From: Arthrobacter_B sp038069765
GTDB lineage: Bacteria > Actinomycetota > Actinomycetes > Actinomycetales > Micrococcaceae
Reading direction: 5' to 3'
NCBI RefSeq assembly: GCF_038069765.1
Contig: NZ_JBBPFS010000005.1
Coordinates: 346,290-410,289, forward strand
Length of the DNA stretch: 64,000 bases
This document shows, piece by piece, positions 1-8,605 of this stretch; positions within the stretch are counted from its first letter, which is position 1; each line of letters starts with the position of its first letter. The notes below the pieces were generated by a model. The model had not been told where the DNA came from. It was given only the letters and a program-made list of their open reading frames with translations, and did no database searches. The translations under genes and the position numbers were made by a program.

Positions 1-849
1 TCGCAGGACCGAACCAGCAGCCGACGCGCCAGGATCTTAAAGATCTCAGCCGTAACGTCGGCCGGCGCGTTGTTTTTATCGGGTTGTTCGTCAGAAGTCC
101 AAAGAGGCTGGTTGCCCACGGAACGCGACATGACCAACCACACCGGCCGAATCATGGACCTTTGGGTCAATTCATGGATCGCGGCACTGGCAGTTGGTGT
201 GCTCACCTGGGCACTGATCATTTGGTGCATCGTCGCCTACCGCCGCCGGAAGAACGAAACCGGCTACCCGCGGCAGATGAGCTACAACCTTCCCTTGGAG
301 ATCTTCTACACGGCGATCCCGTTGTTCATGGTCCTGGTGTTGTTCTACTTCACCGACCAGGACATCCGCGCCATCAGTGAGCGCGTAGATGACCCCGACG
401 TCGTCGTCGACGTCCGCGGTAAGCAGTGGTCCTGGGACTTCAACTATGTCAATGAGGACAAGTACGACCTCAATGTCCAGGTGAACCTGGACGGCACGGA
501 GAAGGCAGAGTCGGAAATGCCGACACTCTACCTGCCGGTCAACCAGACGGTTGAGCTCCAGCTGAACTCCCGCGACGTGCAGCACTCCTTCTGGGTTCCC
601 GCCTTCCTGCAGAAGATGGACCTTTACCCGGGCCGCACCAACTACATCAACATCACTCCCGGCATCGAGGGCACCTACGAAGGTAAGTGCGCCGAGCTCT
701 GCGGCGAGTACCACTCGGAAATGCTCTTCAACGTCAAGGTAGTTTCGGAGGCCGAGTACGACGAGTACCTGGCAACCCTGCCCGACGGCCAGGTCGGCTC
801 CGAGTACGACCGCGTGTACAACTCAGAATCAAGCGAAGTAAGGAGGTAG
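1..849 (+). CDS. ctaC: Cytochrome c oxidase subunit II, 5' partial
   Basis: Subunit II of the aa3-type terminal oxidase; it accepts electrons from cytochrome c at its CuA centre on the outer face of the membrane. The frame is open from base 1 and the gene starts before the window. A TTG at 70 lies inside the signal peptide and is not a plausible start. A lipobox LSGC has its Cys codon at 85-87. Two membrane segments follow (about bases 178-240 and 295-352), then a cupredoxin domain with the CuA ligands in CAELCGEYHSEM at 688-723. It heads ctaC-ctaD-ctaF; ctaD starts 10 bases after its stop. The family assignment is secure. Confidence 0.96.
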   Translation, partial: SQDRTSSRRARILKISAVTSAGALFLSGCSSEVQRGWLPTERDMTNHTGRIMDLWVNSWIAALAVGVLTWALIIWCIVAYRRRKNETGYPRQMSYNLPLEIFYTAIPLFMVLVLFYFTDQDIRAISERVDDPDVVVDVRGKQWSWDFNYVNEDKYDLNVQVNLDGTEKAESEMPTLYLPVNQTVELQLNSRDVQHSFWVPAFLQKMDLYPGRTNYINITPGIEGTYEGKCAELCGEYHSEMLFNVKVVSEAEYDEYLATLPDGQVGSEYDRVYNSESSEVRR

Positions 850-859
850 GAGGAAAGCT

Positions 860-2581
860 GTGACTACTCTCGAATACACTTCGGAAGATACTCAAGTTGC
901 ACCGCGCGTCGTCCCCGTCTCCAAGGGACGCATCATCGTCAGTTGGATCACCTCCACTGACCACAAGACGATCGGGTTCATGTACCTGATCGCGTCATTC
1001 ATTTTCTTCTGTCTCGCAGGCGTGATGGCCCTGGTCATCCGCGCGGAACTGTTTGAACCCGGTATGCAGATCCTGCAGACCAAGGAGCAGTACAACCAGC
1101 TCTTCACCATGCACGGCACGGTGATGCTGCTGATGTTCGCAACGCCGCTGTTCTCCGGCTTTGCCAACGTCATGATGCCGCTTCAGATCGGCGCCCCCGA
1201 CGTTGCCTTCCCCCGCCTGAACGCCCTGGCCTTCTGGTTCTTCCTCTTCGGCAGCACCATCGCCGTTGCCGGCTTCATCACCCCGCAGGGTGCCGCCTCC
1301 TTCGGCTGGTTCGCCTATGCCCCGCTGTCCAACACCACGTTCTCTCCGGGCGTGGGCGGAGACTTGTGGGTGTTCGGCCTTGCCCTCTCGGGCTTCGGAA
1401 CCATCCTGGGTGCGGTCAACTTCATCACCACGATCATCTGCATGCGTGCCCCGGGCATGACCATGTGGCGCATGCCGATCTTCACCTGGAACACCCTGGT
1501 GACCGGTATCCTCATCCTGATGGCGTTCCCGCCGCTGGCAGCCGCCCTGTTCGCACTGGGTGCGGACCGGCGCTTCGGAGCCCACATCTTCGACCCGGAA
1601 CGCGGGGGAGCAATCCTCTGGCAGCACCTGTTCTGGTTCTTCGGACACCCCGAGGTTTACATCATCGCCCTGCCGTTCTTCGGCATTGTCTCCGAGATCT
1701 TCCCGGTCTTCAGCCGCAAGCCGATCTTCGGTTACAAGGGTCTGGTGTACGCCACGATCGCCATTGCAGCGCTTTCCGTCACCGTGTGGGCACACCACAT
1801 GTACGTCACCGGCGCAGTCATGCTGCCGTTCTTCTCCTTCATGACGATGCTGATCGCGGTGCCAACCGGCGTGAAGTTCTTCAACTGGATAGGCACCATG
1901 TGGCGGGGCTCGATTACGTTCGAGACGCCCATGCTCTGGAGCATCGGCTTCCTGATCACCTTCCTGTTCGGCGGACTCACCGGCATCATCCTGGCCTCGC
2001 CGCCGCTCGACTTCCACGTCTCCGACACGTACTTCGTGGTTGCCCACTTCCACTACGTGGTCTTCGGAACCGTTGTCTTCGCGATGTTCGCAGGCTTCTA
2101 CTTCTGGTGGCCGAAGTGGACCGGCAAGATGCTCAACGAGCGCCTGGGCAAGATCCACTTCTGGATGCTGTTTGTCGGCTTCCACGCAACGTTCCTGATC
2201 CAGCACTGGCTGGGCGTGCTTGGCATGCCGCGCCGCTACGCCGACTACCTGCCGGAGGACAACTTCACACTGATGAACCAGTTCTCCACCGTGGGTTCCT
2301 TCCTCCTGGGCGCCTCCATGATTCCGTTCTTCTGGAACGTGTACATCACCTGGCGCCACGGCAAGAAGGTTGAAGTTGACGATCCCTGGGGCTTCGGCGG
2401 ATCGCTGGAGTGGGCCACCTCGTGCCCGCCTCCGCGCCACAACTTCACGTCCCTGCCGCGCATCCGTTCGGAGCGCCCGGCACTGGACCTGCACCACCCT
2501 GAACTGCAGCAGACGGTGACCGACACGTCGGCCGCCGGCAAGGTCTTCGGACCCGGTGACCGTAAGGAGAAAGTCAATTGA
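860..2581 (+). CDS. ctaD: Cytochrome c oxidase subunit I (aa3)
   Basis: Catalytic heme-copper subunit (573 aa, normal length) that reduces O2 to water and pumps protons. It starts at a GTG preceded by an AGGAGG-rich stretch at 841-853. About twelve membrane helices are apparent. The heme a3/CuB ligands lie in WFFGHPEVYI (bases 1633-1662) and AHHMY (about 1789-1803), and the heme ligand is in VVAHFHYVVFG (about 2035-2067). The 3' end overlaps ctaF by 4 bases, so the two are probably translationally coupled. A 500-residue open frame on the opposite strand is a codon-bias shadow. Confidence 0.97.
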   Translation: MTTLEYTSEDTQVAPRVVPVSKGRIIVSWITSTDHKTIGFMYLIASFIFFCLAGVMALVIRAELFEPGMQILQTKEQYNQLFTMHGTVMLLMFATPLFSGFANVMMPLQIGAPDVAFPRLNALAFWFFLFGSTIAVAGFITPQGAASFGWFAYAPLSNTTFSPGVGGDLWVFGLALSGFGTILGAVNFITTIICMRAPGMTMWRMPIFTWNTLVTGILILMAFPPLAAALFALGADRRFGAHIFDPERGGAILWQHLFWFFGHPEVYIIALPFFGIVSEIFPVFSRKPIFGYKGLVYATIAIAALSVTVWAHHMYVTGAVMLPFFSFMTMLIAVPTGVKFFNWIGTMWRGSITFETPMLWSIGFLITFLFGGLTGIILASPPLDFHVSDTYFVVAHFHYVVFGTVVFAMFAGFYFWWPKWTGKMLNERLGKIHFWMLFVGFHATFLIQHWLGVLGMPRRYADYLPEDNFTLMNQFSTVGSFLLGASMIPFFWNVYITWRHGKKVEVDDPWGFGGSLEWATSCPPPRHNFTSLPRIRSERPALDLHHPELQQTVTDTSAAGKVFGPGDRKEKVN

Positions 2582-2979
2582 AGGTAGAGACTAAGCTCTT
2601 CGCTTACATGGCGCCGTTCTTCCTGGTTGTCGGCGTCGTCTACGGCTACCTCGTCGAGTGGATGGAACCGGTGGGCTATCTGGCACTGTTCCTGACAGCC
2701 GGCATGTCGGCCATGATCGCCTTTTACATCGGCTTCACGGGCAAGCGCATCGGCCCCCGTCCGGAAGACCGGCTCGACGCCGAAATCCACGAGGGTTCCG
2801 GTGAGCAGGGCTTCTTCAGCCCCTGGAGCTGGTGGCCCCTGCTGCTCGGCCTCTCCGCCGCCGGCGGATTCCTGGGCATGGCCGTTGGCTGGTGGGTCCT
2901 GTACATCAGTGCAGGCCTGTCACTGATCGCCCTGGTCGGCTGGGTATTCGAATACAGCCGCGGAGCCCACGCACACTAG
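2578..2979 (+). CDS. ctaF: Cytochrome c oxidase subunit IV (actinobacterial CtaF)
   Basis: Small accessory subunit (133 aa) typical of actinobacterial aa3 oxidases. It starts with TTG overlapping the ctaD stop (ATTGA). It has four hydrophobic helices: about residues 6-24, 32-50, 84-101 and 105-122. The acidic loop EIHEGSGEQGFFSPWSWW between helices 2 and 3 is characteristic of the family. It is the last gene of the oxidase operon and a strong hairpin with a T-run follows at 3018-3056. Confidence 0.93.
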   Translation: MKVETKLFAYMAPFFLVVGVVYGYLVEWMEPVGYLALFLTAGMSAMIAFYIGFTGKRIGPRPEDRLDAEIHEGSGEQGFFSPWSWWPLLLGLSAAGGFLGMAVGWWVLYISAGLSLIALVGWVFEYSRGAHAH

Positions 2980-3017
2980 GCTCCGGCACTTTCCTTCCGG
3001 GCATGGCCTGGATTCAA

Positions 3018-3056
3018 CAGAGGATCCGCTCGAGAGAGCGGGTCCTCTGTTTGTTT
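3018..3056 (+). terminator. Rho-independent terminator of ctaCDF
   Basis: A 14-bp stem with one G-T pair (3018-3031 with 3036-3049) around a GAGA loop is followed by TTTGTTT. It lies 39 bases after the ctaF stop. Confidence 0.85.
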
Positions 3057-3066
3057 AACAGGCCCT

Positions 3067-3145
3067 GATTTAACCTGTACTGGTTTAACCTGCACTGATT
3101 TAACCTGCACGGAGCGATTCAACCTGCACTGATTCAACCGGCACT
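3067..3145. repeat. 15-bp tandem repeat, five copies in two blocks
   Basis: Units are close to GATTTAACCTGCACT, at 3067, 3082, 3097, 3116 and 3131; each block ends in GAGC. The array lies between the ctaF terminator and the GntR gene, so it could be a regulator-binding cluster or a simple slippage repeat. No coding potential is seen. Confidence 0.85.
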
Positions 3146-3225
3146 GAGCACACGCAGCGCCGTTACTGGCCCGGGTCCGCGGCCGTTATCCTTGAGGGAG
3201 CACCATCGCCGAGGAAAGGAACCGT

Positions 3226-3264
3226 ATGAGCAGGGCAGCGGACTCCGGAAATCGGCGTATCTAG
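3226..3264 (+). CDS. Possible 12-residue leader peptide before the GntR gene
   Basis: An ATG with the best ribosome-binding site in this region (GAGGAAAGGA, 3211-3220) opens a frame of 12 codons that ends in TAG at 3262-3264. That TAG shares one base with the GTG (3264) that can start the downstream regulator (TAGTG). This could be a coupled leader peptide, or the true start of the GntR gene displaced by a frameshift. Confidence 0.25.
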   Translation: MSRAADSGNRRI

Positions 3265-4058
3265 TGCACCAGGCCTTCAAGAACTTCCCTGAGCTGCTCG
3301 ACCCTCTGTCGGAGGTGTCCAAACACCAGCAGCTGCAGGACATCCTCCGGCGGTTCGTGGATCAGCACGCTGCTGCCGGCACTGCCATCCCCTCGGAGCG
3401 GGTGCTGGCCGATCACTTCGGCGTGGCACGGATGACGGTGCGGCAGGCCATCGATGCACTGGTCGCCGACGAAGTGCTCGAACGCGTGGTGGGACTGGGA
3501 ACCTTCGTTGCACGTCCCAAGATGGACCTGCAGGTGAAACTGACGTCCTACAGCGAGGAAATGCACCGGCGCGGCATGGTGCCGGATGCCCGCGTCCTCA
3601 GCTTTGAACAGATTGGCGCGTCCCATCTCGTGGCACGGGAGCTGCAGATCGACCCCGGCCAGCCGGTCATCCGGTTCCGCCGCCAGCTCCTGGCCGACGG
3701 CGAGCCGATGAGCGTTGACGAGAACTTCATTCCGGCCTCGCATGTTCCCGGAATGCTCGATGAAGAGCCGCCCACCTCCCTCTACCGCGTGCTTAGTGAG
3801 CGTTACGGCATGCTGATCGAGTGGGGGGAGGACACCATCGAGGCAACCGCCGCGTCGGCGTCGACCGCCCGCCTGCTCAACGTCGAGCTCGGTGCTCCGC
3901 TGCTGAAGATCCAGCGGCATGCGTACGTGGCCCGTTCGATGGTGGACTATTCCGTGTCTTACTACCGTGCGGACCGGTACAAGCTCTGGGTGCCCCTGCA
4001 GCGGCCCGGCATGCGGACGCCGCGTTCCTACCACCCGGGCAGGCATACGGGCTCCTGA
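3264..4058 (+). CDS. GntR/HutC-family transcriptional regulator with UTRA domain
   Basis: DNA-binding regulator. The winged helix-turn-helix is at about residues 20-85 (IPSERVLADHFGVARMTVRQ, then LERVVGLGTFVARP) and is followed by a UTRA effector domain (about 90-250) of the kind that binds sugar phosphates or amino-sugar ligands. The start is uncertain: this frame is open upstream to a TTG at 3192 without a binding site, while the strong ribosome-binding site at 3211-3220 serves an ATG in another frame (see the leader peptide). GTG 3264 was chosen because it overlaps that stop. The ligand cannot be read from the sequence; no sugar genes flank it. Confidence 0.85.
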   Translation: MHQAFKNFPELLDPLSEVSKHQQLQDILRRFVDQHAAAGTAIPSERVLADHFGVARMTVRQAIDALVADEVLERVVGLGTFVARPKMDLQVKLTSYSEEMHRRGMVPDARVLSFEQIGASHLVARELQIDPGQPVIRFRRQLLADGEPMSVDENFIPASHVPGMLDEEPPTSLYRVLSERYGMLIEWGEDTIEATAASASTARLLNVELGAPLLKIQRHAYVARSMVDYSVSYYRADRYKLWVPLQRPGMRTPRSYHPGRHTGS

Positions 4059-4182
4059 CGCCGTACAGGCGCCTGCGGAGCGGCAGTTCCGCTGCTGCCG
4101 GCGAAGCCCGCATGTCCTTATTCCTTTTCGACCAGGTTGAACCCCACAAACCGCGTTACCCAGCCAGGAAGGCTTCTGCACT

Positions 4183-4746
4183 ATGAACAACATCACCGTG
4201 ATGTATCACCGGGACGGCAAGGGGGTCCTGCACTTCCGCGAAGCGATGTACGACGCCGAGTCCAAAGAGTTCATGATCAACCAGGGACCCGTCGGGTACA
4301 TGGGAACCAGCAGTGTTGTTGCCGATATCGATGAAGCCGCAGCTGAAAAGAAGTTCGCTGCCTTTGCCGCCAAGTCCGCCGAGCTGGGCTACACGGAGCT
4401 GGCTCCGGAGGAACAGCACTGGGTCGTGGCCCAGTACGCCCTGAAATCCGCCGAAGGCACGGAACGGGACCGCTACCTCGAGTACAAGGCCAGCACCGCA
4501 CTGGCGTCCTACTTCTCGTGGCGGGGGCTGGGATCGGTCGAGGAGAGTGAATTCGTCCCCGGCAAGCTGAACATCTTCTGCCTGGTCCCGGACGTCCCCA
4601 AGGCAGTCAAGGGCATGCTGGTGGTGCTGCGCGACGCGAATCTGGACTTCACGAAGCTGAGCATCGGATCTTCGGCCTTCACGGAGCCGGGCAAGTGGAA
4701 GCGGCGGCACCCGCTTCCGGCGAAGAAGCCCTTTGTCCTGGACTAG
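4183..4746 (+). CDS. Conserved hypothetical protein, 187 aa
   Basis: Not recognised with confidence. It starts at an ATG with AGGAAGG ten bases upstream. It is soluble, with no signal peptide or membrane segment. Residues 5-75 (VMYHRDGKGVLHFREAMYD, then a short helix with KFAAFAAKSAELGYTEL) loosely resemble a WGR-like fold. The second half is basic at its end (KWKRRHPLPAKKP). It follows the GntR gene by 124 bases on the same strand and ends before a bidirectional terminator facing qcrB. Confidence 0.75.
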   Translation: MNNITVMYHRDGKGVLHFREAMYDAESKEFMINQGPVGYMGTSSVVADIDEAAAEKKFAAFAAKSAELGYTELAPEEQHWVVAQYALKSAEGTERDRYLEYKASTALASYFSWRGLGSVEESEFVPGKLNIFCLVPDVPKAVKGMLVVLRDANLDFTKLSIGSSAFTEPGKWKRRHPLPAKKPFVLD

Positions 4747-4750
4747 CCGG

Positions 4751-4830
4751 CGAGGGGCCTGACGAGGGGCCTGAATCGAGGTCTGAACCAAGACCCGAGC
4801 CGAGGCTTGGGCCAAGACCCGGACCAGGCC
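4751..4830. repeat. Degenerate 12-bp repeat after the hypothetical gene
   Basis: Two exact CGAGGGGCCTGA units (4751-4762, 4763-4774) are followed by decayed copies such as CGAGGTCTGA and GCCAAGACCCG. The repeat begins 5 bases after the stop codon and each exact unit carries TGA. Confidence 0.6.
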
Positions 4831-4857
4831 CGCGGACTCAGCACATGGCCTCAACGC

Positions 4858-4895
4858 AAAGGGAGCCGGTCAGCAAATGCTGACCGGCTCCCTTT
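4858..4895. terminator. Bidirectional terminator between convergent genes
   Basis: A perfect 17-bp stem (4858-4874 with 4879-4895) has an AAAT loop. It begins with AAA and ends with TTT, so it can act on both strands. It separates the plus-strand hypothetical gene from qcrB. Confidence 0.85.
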
Positions 4896-4924
4896 GGTAT
4901 ATCCGTCATGCTGTCCGCGGAGGA

Positions 4925-6610
4925 CTACCGGTTCGTGATCGAAGCCTGGTCTTCCGCTTCCGCTTCAATTTCAGCGGGGGACTCGTGGTGGTGCGCTGCT
5001 TCAAGCTCTCTCGGAGTCACCGGGGCGACCCGGTCCTCGAAGAAGAACCGCGACAGTCGTCCGCGCAGTTTCTCCTTGCCGGAGATCTTGCCGCGGGCGT
5101 CCGGCTGGGCCGGGGACACCTCGGGGGACTCGAAGTCGACGAGCTTGTAGCGCTTGTACTCGTCAACGGGCTCGTGGACCTCGATGTACTCACCGTGCGG
5201 AAGACGGACGATGCGTCCGCTCTCCACGCCGTGGAGCACAATCTCGCGGTCCTTGCGCTGCAGGGCCAGGGCAATGCGGCGAGCGACGGCGAAGCCGATC
5301 AGCGGGCCGAAGATGACCAGGAAGCGCAGCCAGTAGGTCACGTCGTTCAGCGACACCATGAAGTGCGTGGCGATGAGGTCGGAGCTGGCTGCAGCCCACA
5401 TGACGCAGTAGAAGATGATGCCGGCTACGCCGACGCCGGTGCGGAACGGGGCGTTCCGCGGGCGGTCCAGGAGGTTGTGGACTGCCTTGTCCTTGGTCAG
5501 CCAGGCTTCGATCCACGGCCAGGCGAACAGCAGGGTGAAGACAATGCCGGCGGGAATCAGGGCGGGGAACAGCACGTTCATGGAGAGCGTGTTGGTGCCC
5601 CACGGGAACGGAATGTTCCATTCCATCGGGATGTTCCCGATCCAGCCCGGCATCAGGCGCAGGGCGCCGTCAACCCAGCCGATGTACCAGTCAGGCTGGG
5701 TACCGGCGGAAACGGGGGAGGGGTCGTACGGTCCGTAGTTCCAGATCGGGTTGATCGTGAACAGGCCGGCGATGACAGCGATGATGCCGAAGACGATGAA
5801 GAAGAATCCACCGGCCTTGGCAGCGTAGACCGGACCAACCGGGTAGCCCACAACGTTGTTGTTCGTACGGCCGGGGCCGCGGAACTGGGTGTGCTTGTGA
5901 ACAACCACCATGAAGAGGTGGATGGCAATCATCAGCAGGATCAGGGCCGGCACCAGCAGGATGTGCAGCATGTACAGGCGGCCGACGATATCCATTCCGG
6001 GGAATTCTCCGCCGAAGAGGAAGAAGCTGATGTACGTTCCGACAACCGGAACAGACTTGATCACGCCGTCGATAATCCGCAGGCCGTTGCCGGAAAGCAG
6101 GTCATCGGGGAGGGAGTAGCCGGTGAAGCCGGCTGCGAGGGACAGGATCAGCAGGACGCCGCCCACCACCCAGTTCAGCTCGCGGGGCTTGCGGAAGGCG
6201 CCGGTGAAGAACACACGGAGCATGTGCACGGATACGGCTGCAACGAACAGCAGCGCGGACCAGTGGTGCACCTGGCGCATGAAGAGGCCGCCGCGGACAT
6301 CGAAGGAGATGTTCAGGGAGGACTCGTACGCCACGGACATGCCCACGCCCTTGAGCGGGACATAGCTGCCGTTGTACGTGGTGTGCGCCATCGACGGGTC
6401 GAAGAAGAACGTCAGGAACGTTCCGGACAGCAGCAGGATGACGAAGCAGTACAGCGCCACTTCGCCGAACATGAATGACCAGTGGTCGGGAAAGACCTTG
6501 CGGCCGAACTCCTTGACCATGGCAGAGCCGCCGACCCGGGAGTCGACGAAGTTGGTGACGCGGCCCAAACGGGTTTTGGCCTCGTAAGGGGTAGCAGAGG
6601 GAACACTCAT
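4925..6610 (-). CDS. qcrB: Cytochrome bc1 complex cytochrome b subunit
   Basis: Membrane subunit (561 aa) of the menaquinol:cytochrome c reductase that forms a supercomplex with the aa3 oxidase. It has an N-terminal helix bundle with heme-ligand histidines (RQVHHWSALLFVAAVSVHML and MLHILLVPALILLMIAIHLF), a C-terminal set of helices and the long hydrophilic C-terminal tail (about 130 residues) typical of actinobacteria. The start ATG is two bases after the qcrA stop. The 533-residue open frame on the plus strand through this gene is a shadow. Confidence 0.96.
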   Translation of the reverse strand: MSVPSATPYEAKTRLGRVTNFVDSRVGGSAMVKEFGRKVFPDHWSFMFGEVALYCFVILLLSGTFLTFFFDPSMAHTTYNGSYVPLKGVGMSVAYESSLNISFDVRGGLFMRQVHHWSALLFVAAVSVHMLRVFFTGAFRKPRELNWVVGGVLLILSLAAGFTGYSLPDDLLSGNGLRIIDGVIKSVPVVGTYISFFLFGGEFPGMDIVGRLYMLHILLVPALILLMIAIHLFMVVVHKHTQFRGPGRTNNNVVGYPVGPVYAAKAGGFFFIVFGIIAVIAGLFTINPIWNYGPYDPSPVSAGTQPDWYIGWVDGALRLMPGWIGNIPMEWNIPFPWGTNTLSMNVLFPALIPAGIVFTLLFAWPWIEAWLTKDKAVHNLLDRPRNAPFRTGVGVAGIIFYCVMWAAASSDLIATHFMVSLNDVTYWLRFLVIFGPLIGFAVARRIALALQRKDREIVLHGVESGRIVRLPHGEYIEVHEPVDEYKRYKLVDFESPEVSPAQPDARGKISGKEKLRGRLSRFFFEDRVAPVTPRELEAAHHHESPAEIEAEAEDQASITNR

Positions 6611-6612
6611 GG

Positions 6613-7644
6613 TTAGCCACGCTCCCAGTAGCTCGGTCCAACGGGTTCATGGAAATCGCTCTGGGCGACGAGGTAGCCGTCGCTGTCAACTGCGATGGGC
6701 AGCTGCGGCAGCGGGCGGACAGCCGGTCCGAAGATGACCTTGCATTCCTGCGTCAGGTCGAAGGTGGACTGGTGGCACGGGCACAGCAGATGGTGGGTGT
6801 GCTGTTCGTACAGCGCAACCGGGCAACCGACGTGTGTGCAGATCTTGGAGTACGCGACAATGCCGTCCACGCCCCAGTCTTCGCGGCCGGGGGAGGCGTT
6901 CAGGGAATCCGGGTCCAGGCGCATGAGCAGGACGACGGCCTTGGCCTTCTCCTCCAGCATGTTCTCGGCTTCGTTCAGGCCCTCGGGGATGACGTGGAAC
7001 GCCGAACCGAGGGTGACGTCGGAGGCCTTGATCCGGGTGCCGCTGGGATCGCGCGTCAGGTGTACGCCTTCGTCCCACATGGTGTGGCGCAGAACGTTGC
7101 CGGGCAGCGGACCCAGGTCGCGGAAGATGGCGATGGCGGGAAGCGGTGCCAGGACCATGGCGCCGAGGAGGGTGTTGCGGATCAGCGGCCGGCGCTTGAT
7201 CCCGGTTTCCTCGACAATGTCCCCGAGCATCTTCTCAGCGACGGCACGGTCCTCTTCGGGACGGATTTCATGCCGTTCCTCAATGACTTCGTGGTCCGGC
7301 ATGAGCGTCTTGGCCCAGTGGACAATGCCGACGCCGATGCCGAGCATCGCAAATGCGGTGCCGAGCCCCAGGAGCAGGTTCTGCACCCTGATGTCGGCAA
7401 TGGTGTGGCCGCCTTCGAGCTTGATGCCGAAGTAGCCGACAAAGAACACGAGCGTACCGATGATGGAGATGACGAACAGTGCCGCCACCTGCCGTTCGGC
7501 CCGCTTCTCAGCGTGGGGATTCGTATCGGCCAGGCGAGGACGGTGCGGAGGAAGACCGGGATTCCGGAACTTCTCTTCGTCGCCCTGGCCAGCCGTAGCG
7601 ACGGTGCCCGAGGTGTTCGGACTGCCGTGACTATGGTCGCCCAT
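6613..7644 (-). CDS. qcrA: Rieske iron-sulfur subunit of cytochrome bc1
   Basis: Rieske [2Fe-2S] protein with the two cluster motifs CTHVGC and CPCH (ligands Cys, His, Cys, His) near residue 285. The N-terminal half has three membrane helices (about residues 55-75, 90-112 and 160-180), as in actinobacterial QcrA. The start was set at the ATG at 7644, which has GAGGGGGATC directly upstream. An in-frame ATG at 7656 adds four residues but its binding site is too close. It lies between qcrC and qcrB. Confidence 0.95.
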   Translation of the reverse strand: MGDHSHGSPNTSGTVATAGQGDEEKFRNPGLPPHRPRLADTNPHAEKRAERQVAALFVISIIGTLVFFVGYFGIKLEGGHTIADIRVQNLLLGLGTAFAMLGIGVGIVHWAKTLMPDHEVIEERHEIRPEEDRAVAEKMLGDIVEETGIKRRPLIRNTLLGAMVLAPLPAIAIFRDLGPLPGNVLRHTMWDEGVHLTRDPSGTRIKASDVTLGSAFHVIPEGLNEAENMLEEKAKAVVLLMRLDPDSLNASPGREDWGVDGIVAYSKICTHVGCPVALYEQHTHHLLCPCHQSTFDLTQECKVIFGPAVRPLPQLPIAVDSDGYLVAQSDFHEPVGPSYWERG

Positions 7645-7659
7645 GATCCCCCTCATCCT

Positions 7660-7700
7660 TCTCTTGAAACTGCATTTATAGACCTATGTGTAACTGTGAT
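7660..7700 (-). promoter_or_regulatory. Possible internal promoter before qcrA
   Basis: The 86-base gap between qcrC and qcrA is AT-rich and contains TATAAA (minus strand, 7680-7675). A GTGACA-like -35 lies about 19 bases further upstream. This is weak evidence for separate qcrAB transcription. Confidence 0.25.
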
Positions 7701-7730
7701 GTCACCCCGAGAGGTGAGCGCGGGTGATGT

Positions 7731-8525
7731 CTAGGAAGACCGGGCGGTCAACCAAATGGTGAAAGCGATGACAAGGCCAAGGCCGGCCGTCCAGATGAAC
7801 AGGCCTTCGGACACGGGGCCCAGCGAGCCGAGTTCCGCACCGCCCGGGGAGCCGTTGGCTTCGATGTTCTTGAGGAAGGCGATGATGCTCTGCTTGTCTT
7901 CCGGGGAGATGTTGGCGTCGTTGAAGACCGGCATGTTCTGCGGGCCGGTGACCATGGCTTCGTAGATGTGCTTCTCCGAGACGCCTTCGAGGGACGGAGC
8001 GAACTTGCCCTCGGTCAGGGCGCCGCCGGCGCCGGCGGCGTTGTGGCACATGGCGCAGTTGACGCGGAAGAGCTCGCCGCCTTCGGCAGCGTTGCCTGCG
8101 GCGGCATTGACCGTCTCGGCGTCCGGAACAGCGGGACCGGCGCCGAGGCTGGCGACGTAGGCAGCAAGCTGGCTGGTCTGTTCCTCGGTGAACTGAACGG
8201 GCTTCTGCTGCGCCTGCGGGCCCTGCATTGCCATCGGCATACGGCCGGTGCCGACCTGGAAGTCGACGGAGGCTGCGCCCACACCTACAAGGGAGGGGCC
8301 GTTGGCGGATCCGGAAGCGTCCATGCCGTGGCAGGTGGCGCAGTTGGCGATGAAGAGCTTCTCGCCCTGGTTTTCGTCATCAGCCGTGTAGGCGGTGCTG
8401 CTCGCAGCCTTGGCCTCGTTGGCGCCGCTGACTGCTGCGTAGAGCCCACCTGTAACGAGGAGTCCCAGCAGCAGCAGCGCAACTGCTGCTAGGGGATGAC
8501 GTCGCCTTTGCGATAGTGCCTTCAC
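7731..8525 (-). CDS. qcrC: Diheme cytochrome c subunit of cytochrome bc1
   Basis: Diheme c-type cytochrome (264 aa) that replaces the soluble cytochrome c pathway in actinobacteria by passing electrons directly to the aa3 oxidase. It has an N-terminal signal anchor (about residues 12-32), two heme-binding motifs CATCH (about residue 62) and CAMCH (about 157) and a C-terminal membrane helix (FIWTAGLGLVIAFTIWLTA). It follows ctaE by 80 bases. Confidence 0.96.
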   Translation of the reverse strand: MKALSQRRRHPLAAVALLLLGLLVTGGLYAAVSGANEAKAASSTAYTADDENQGEKLFIANCATCHGMDASGSANGPSLVGVGAASVDFQVGTGRMPMAMQGPQAQQKPVQFTEEQTSQLAAYVASLGAGPAVPDAETVNAAAGNAAEGGELFRVNCAMCHNAAGAGGALTEGKFAPSLEGVSEKHIYEAMVTGPQNMPVFNDANISPEDKQSIIAFLKNIEANGSPGGAELGSLGPVSEGLFIWTAGLGLVIAFTIWLTARSS

Positions 8526-8605
8526 TTGGTGGTTCCTAACTTGTGTGGTCTTTGGTGTGCTGGTGCCACTTTGGGTTTCTTAAGGGTTGCCGGCTCAAGC
8601 AGGTG

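Noticed and set aside
70..849. ctaC starting at TTG 70
   Set aside because: The TTG encodes a Leu within the lipoprotein signal peptide. The open frame continues to base 1 and gives a normal signal sequence, so the gene is cut by the window edge.
995..2497. 500-codon open frame on the minus strand
   Set aside because: It is antisense to ctaD. The translation is rich in Arg, His, Glu and Gln, as expected of a shadow frame.
4877..6478. 533-codon open frame on the plus strand
   Set aside because: It is antisense to qcrB, has a charged low-complexity translation with no family features and follows from the high GC at third codon positions.
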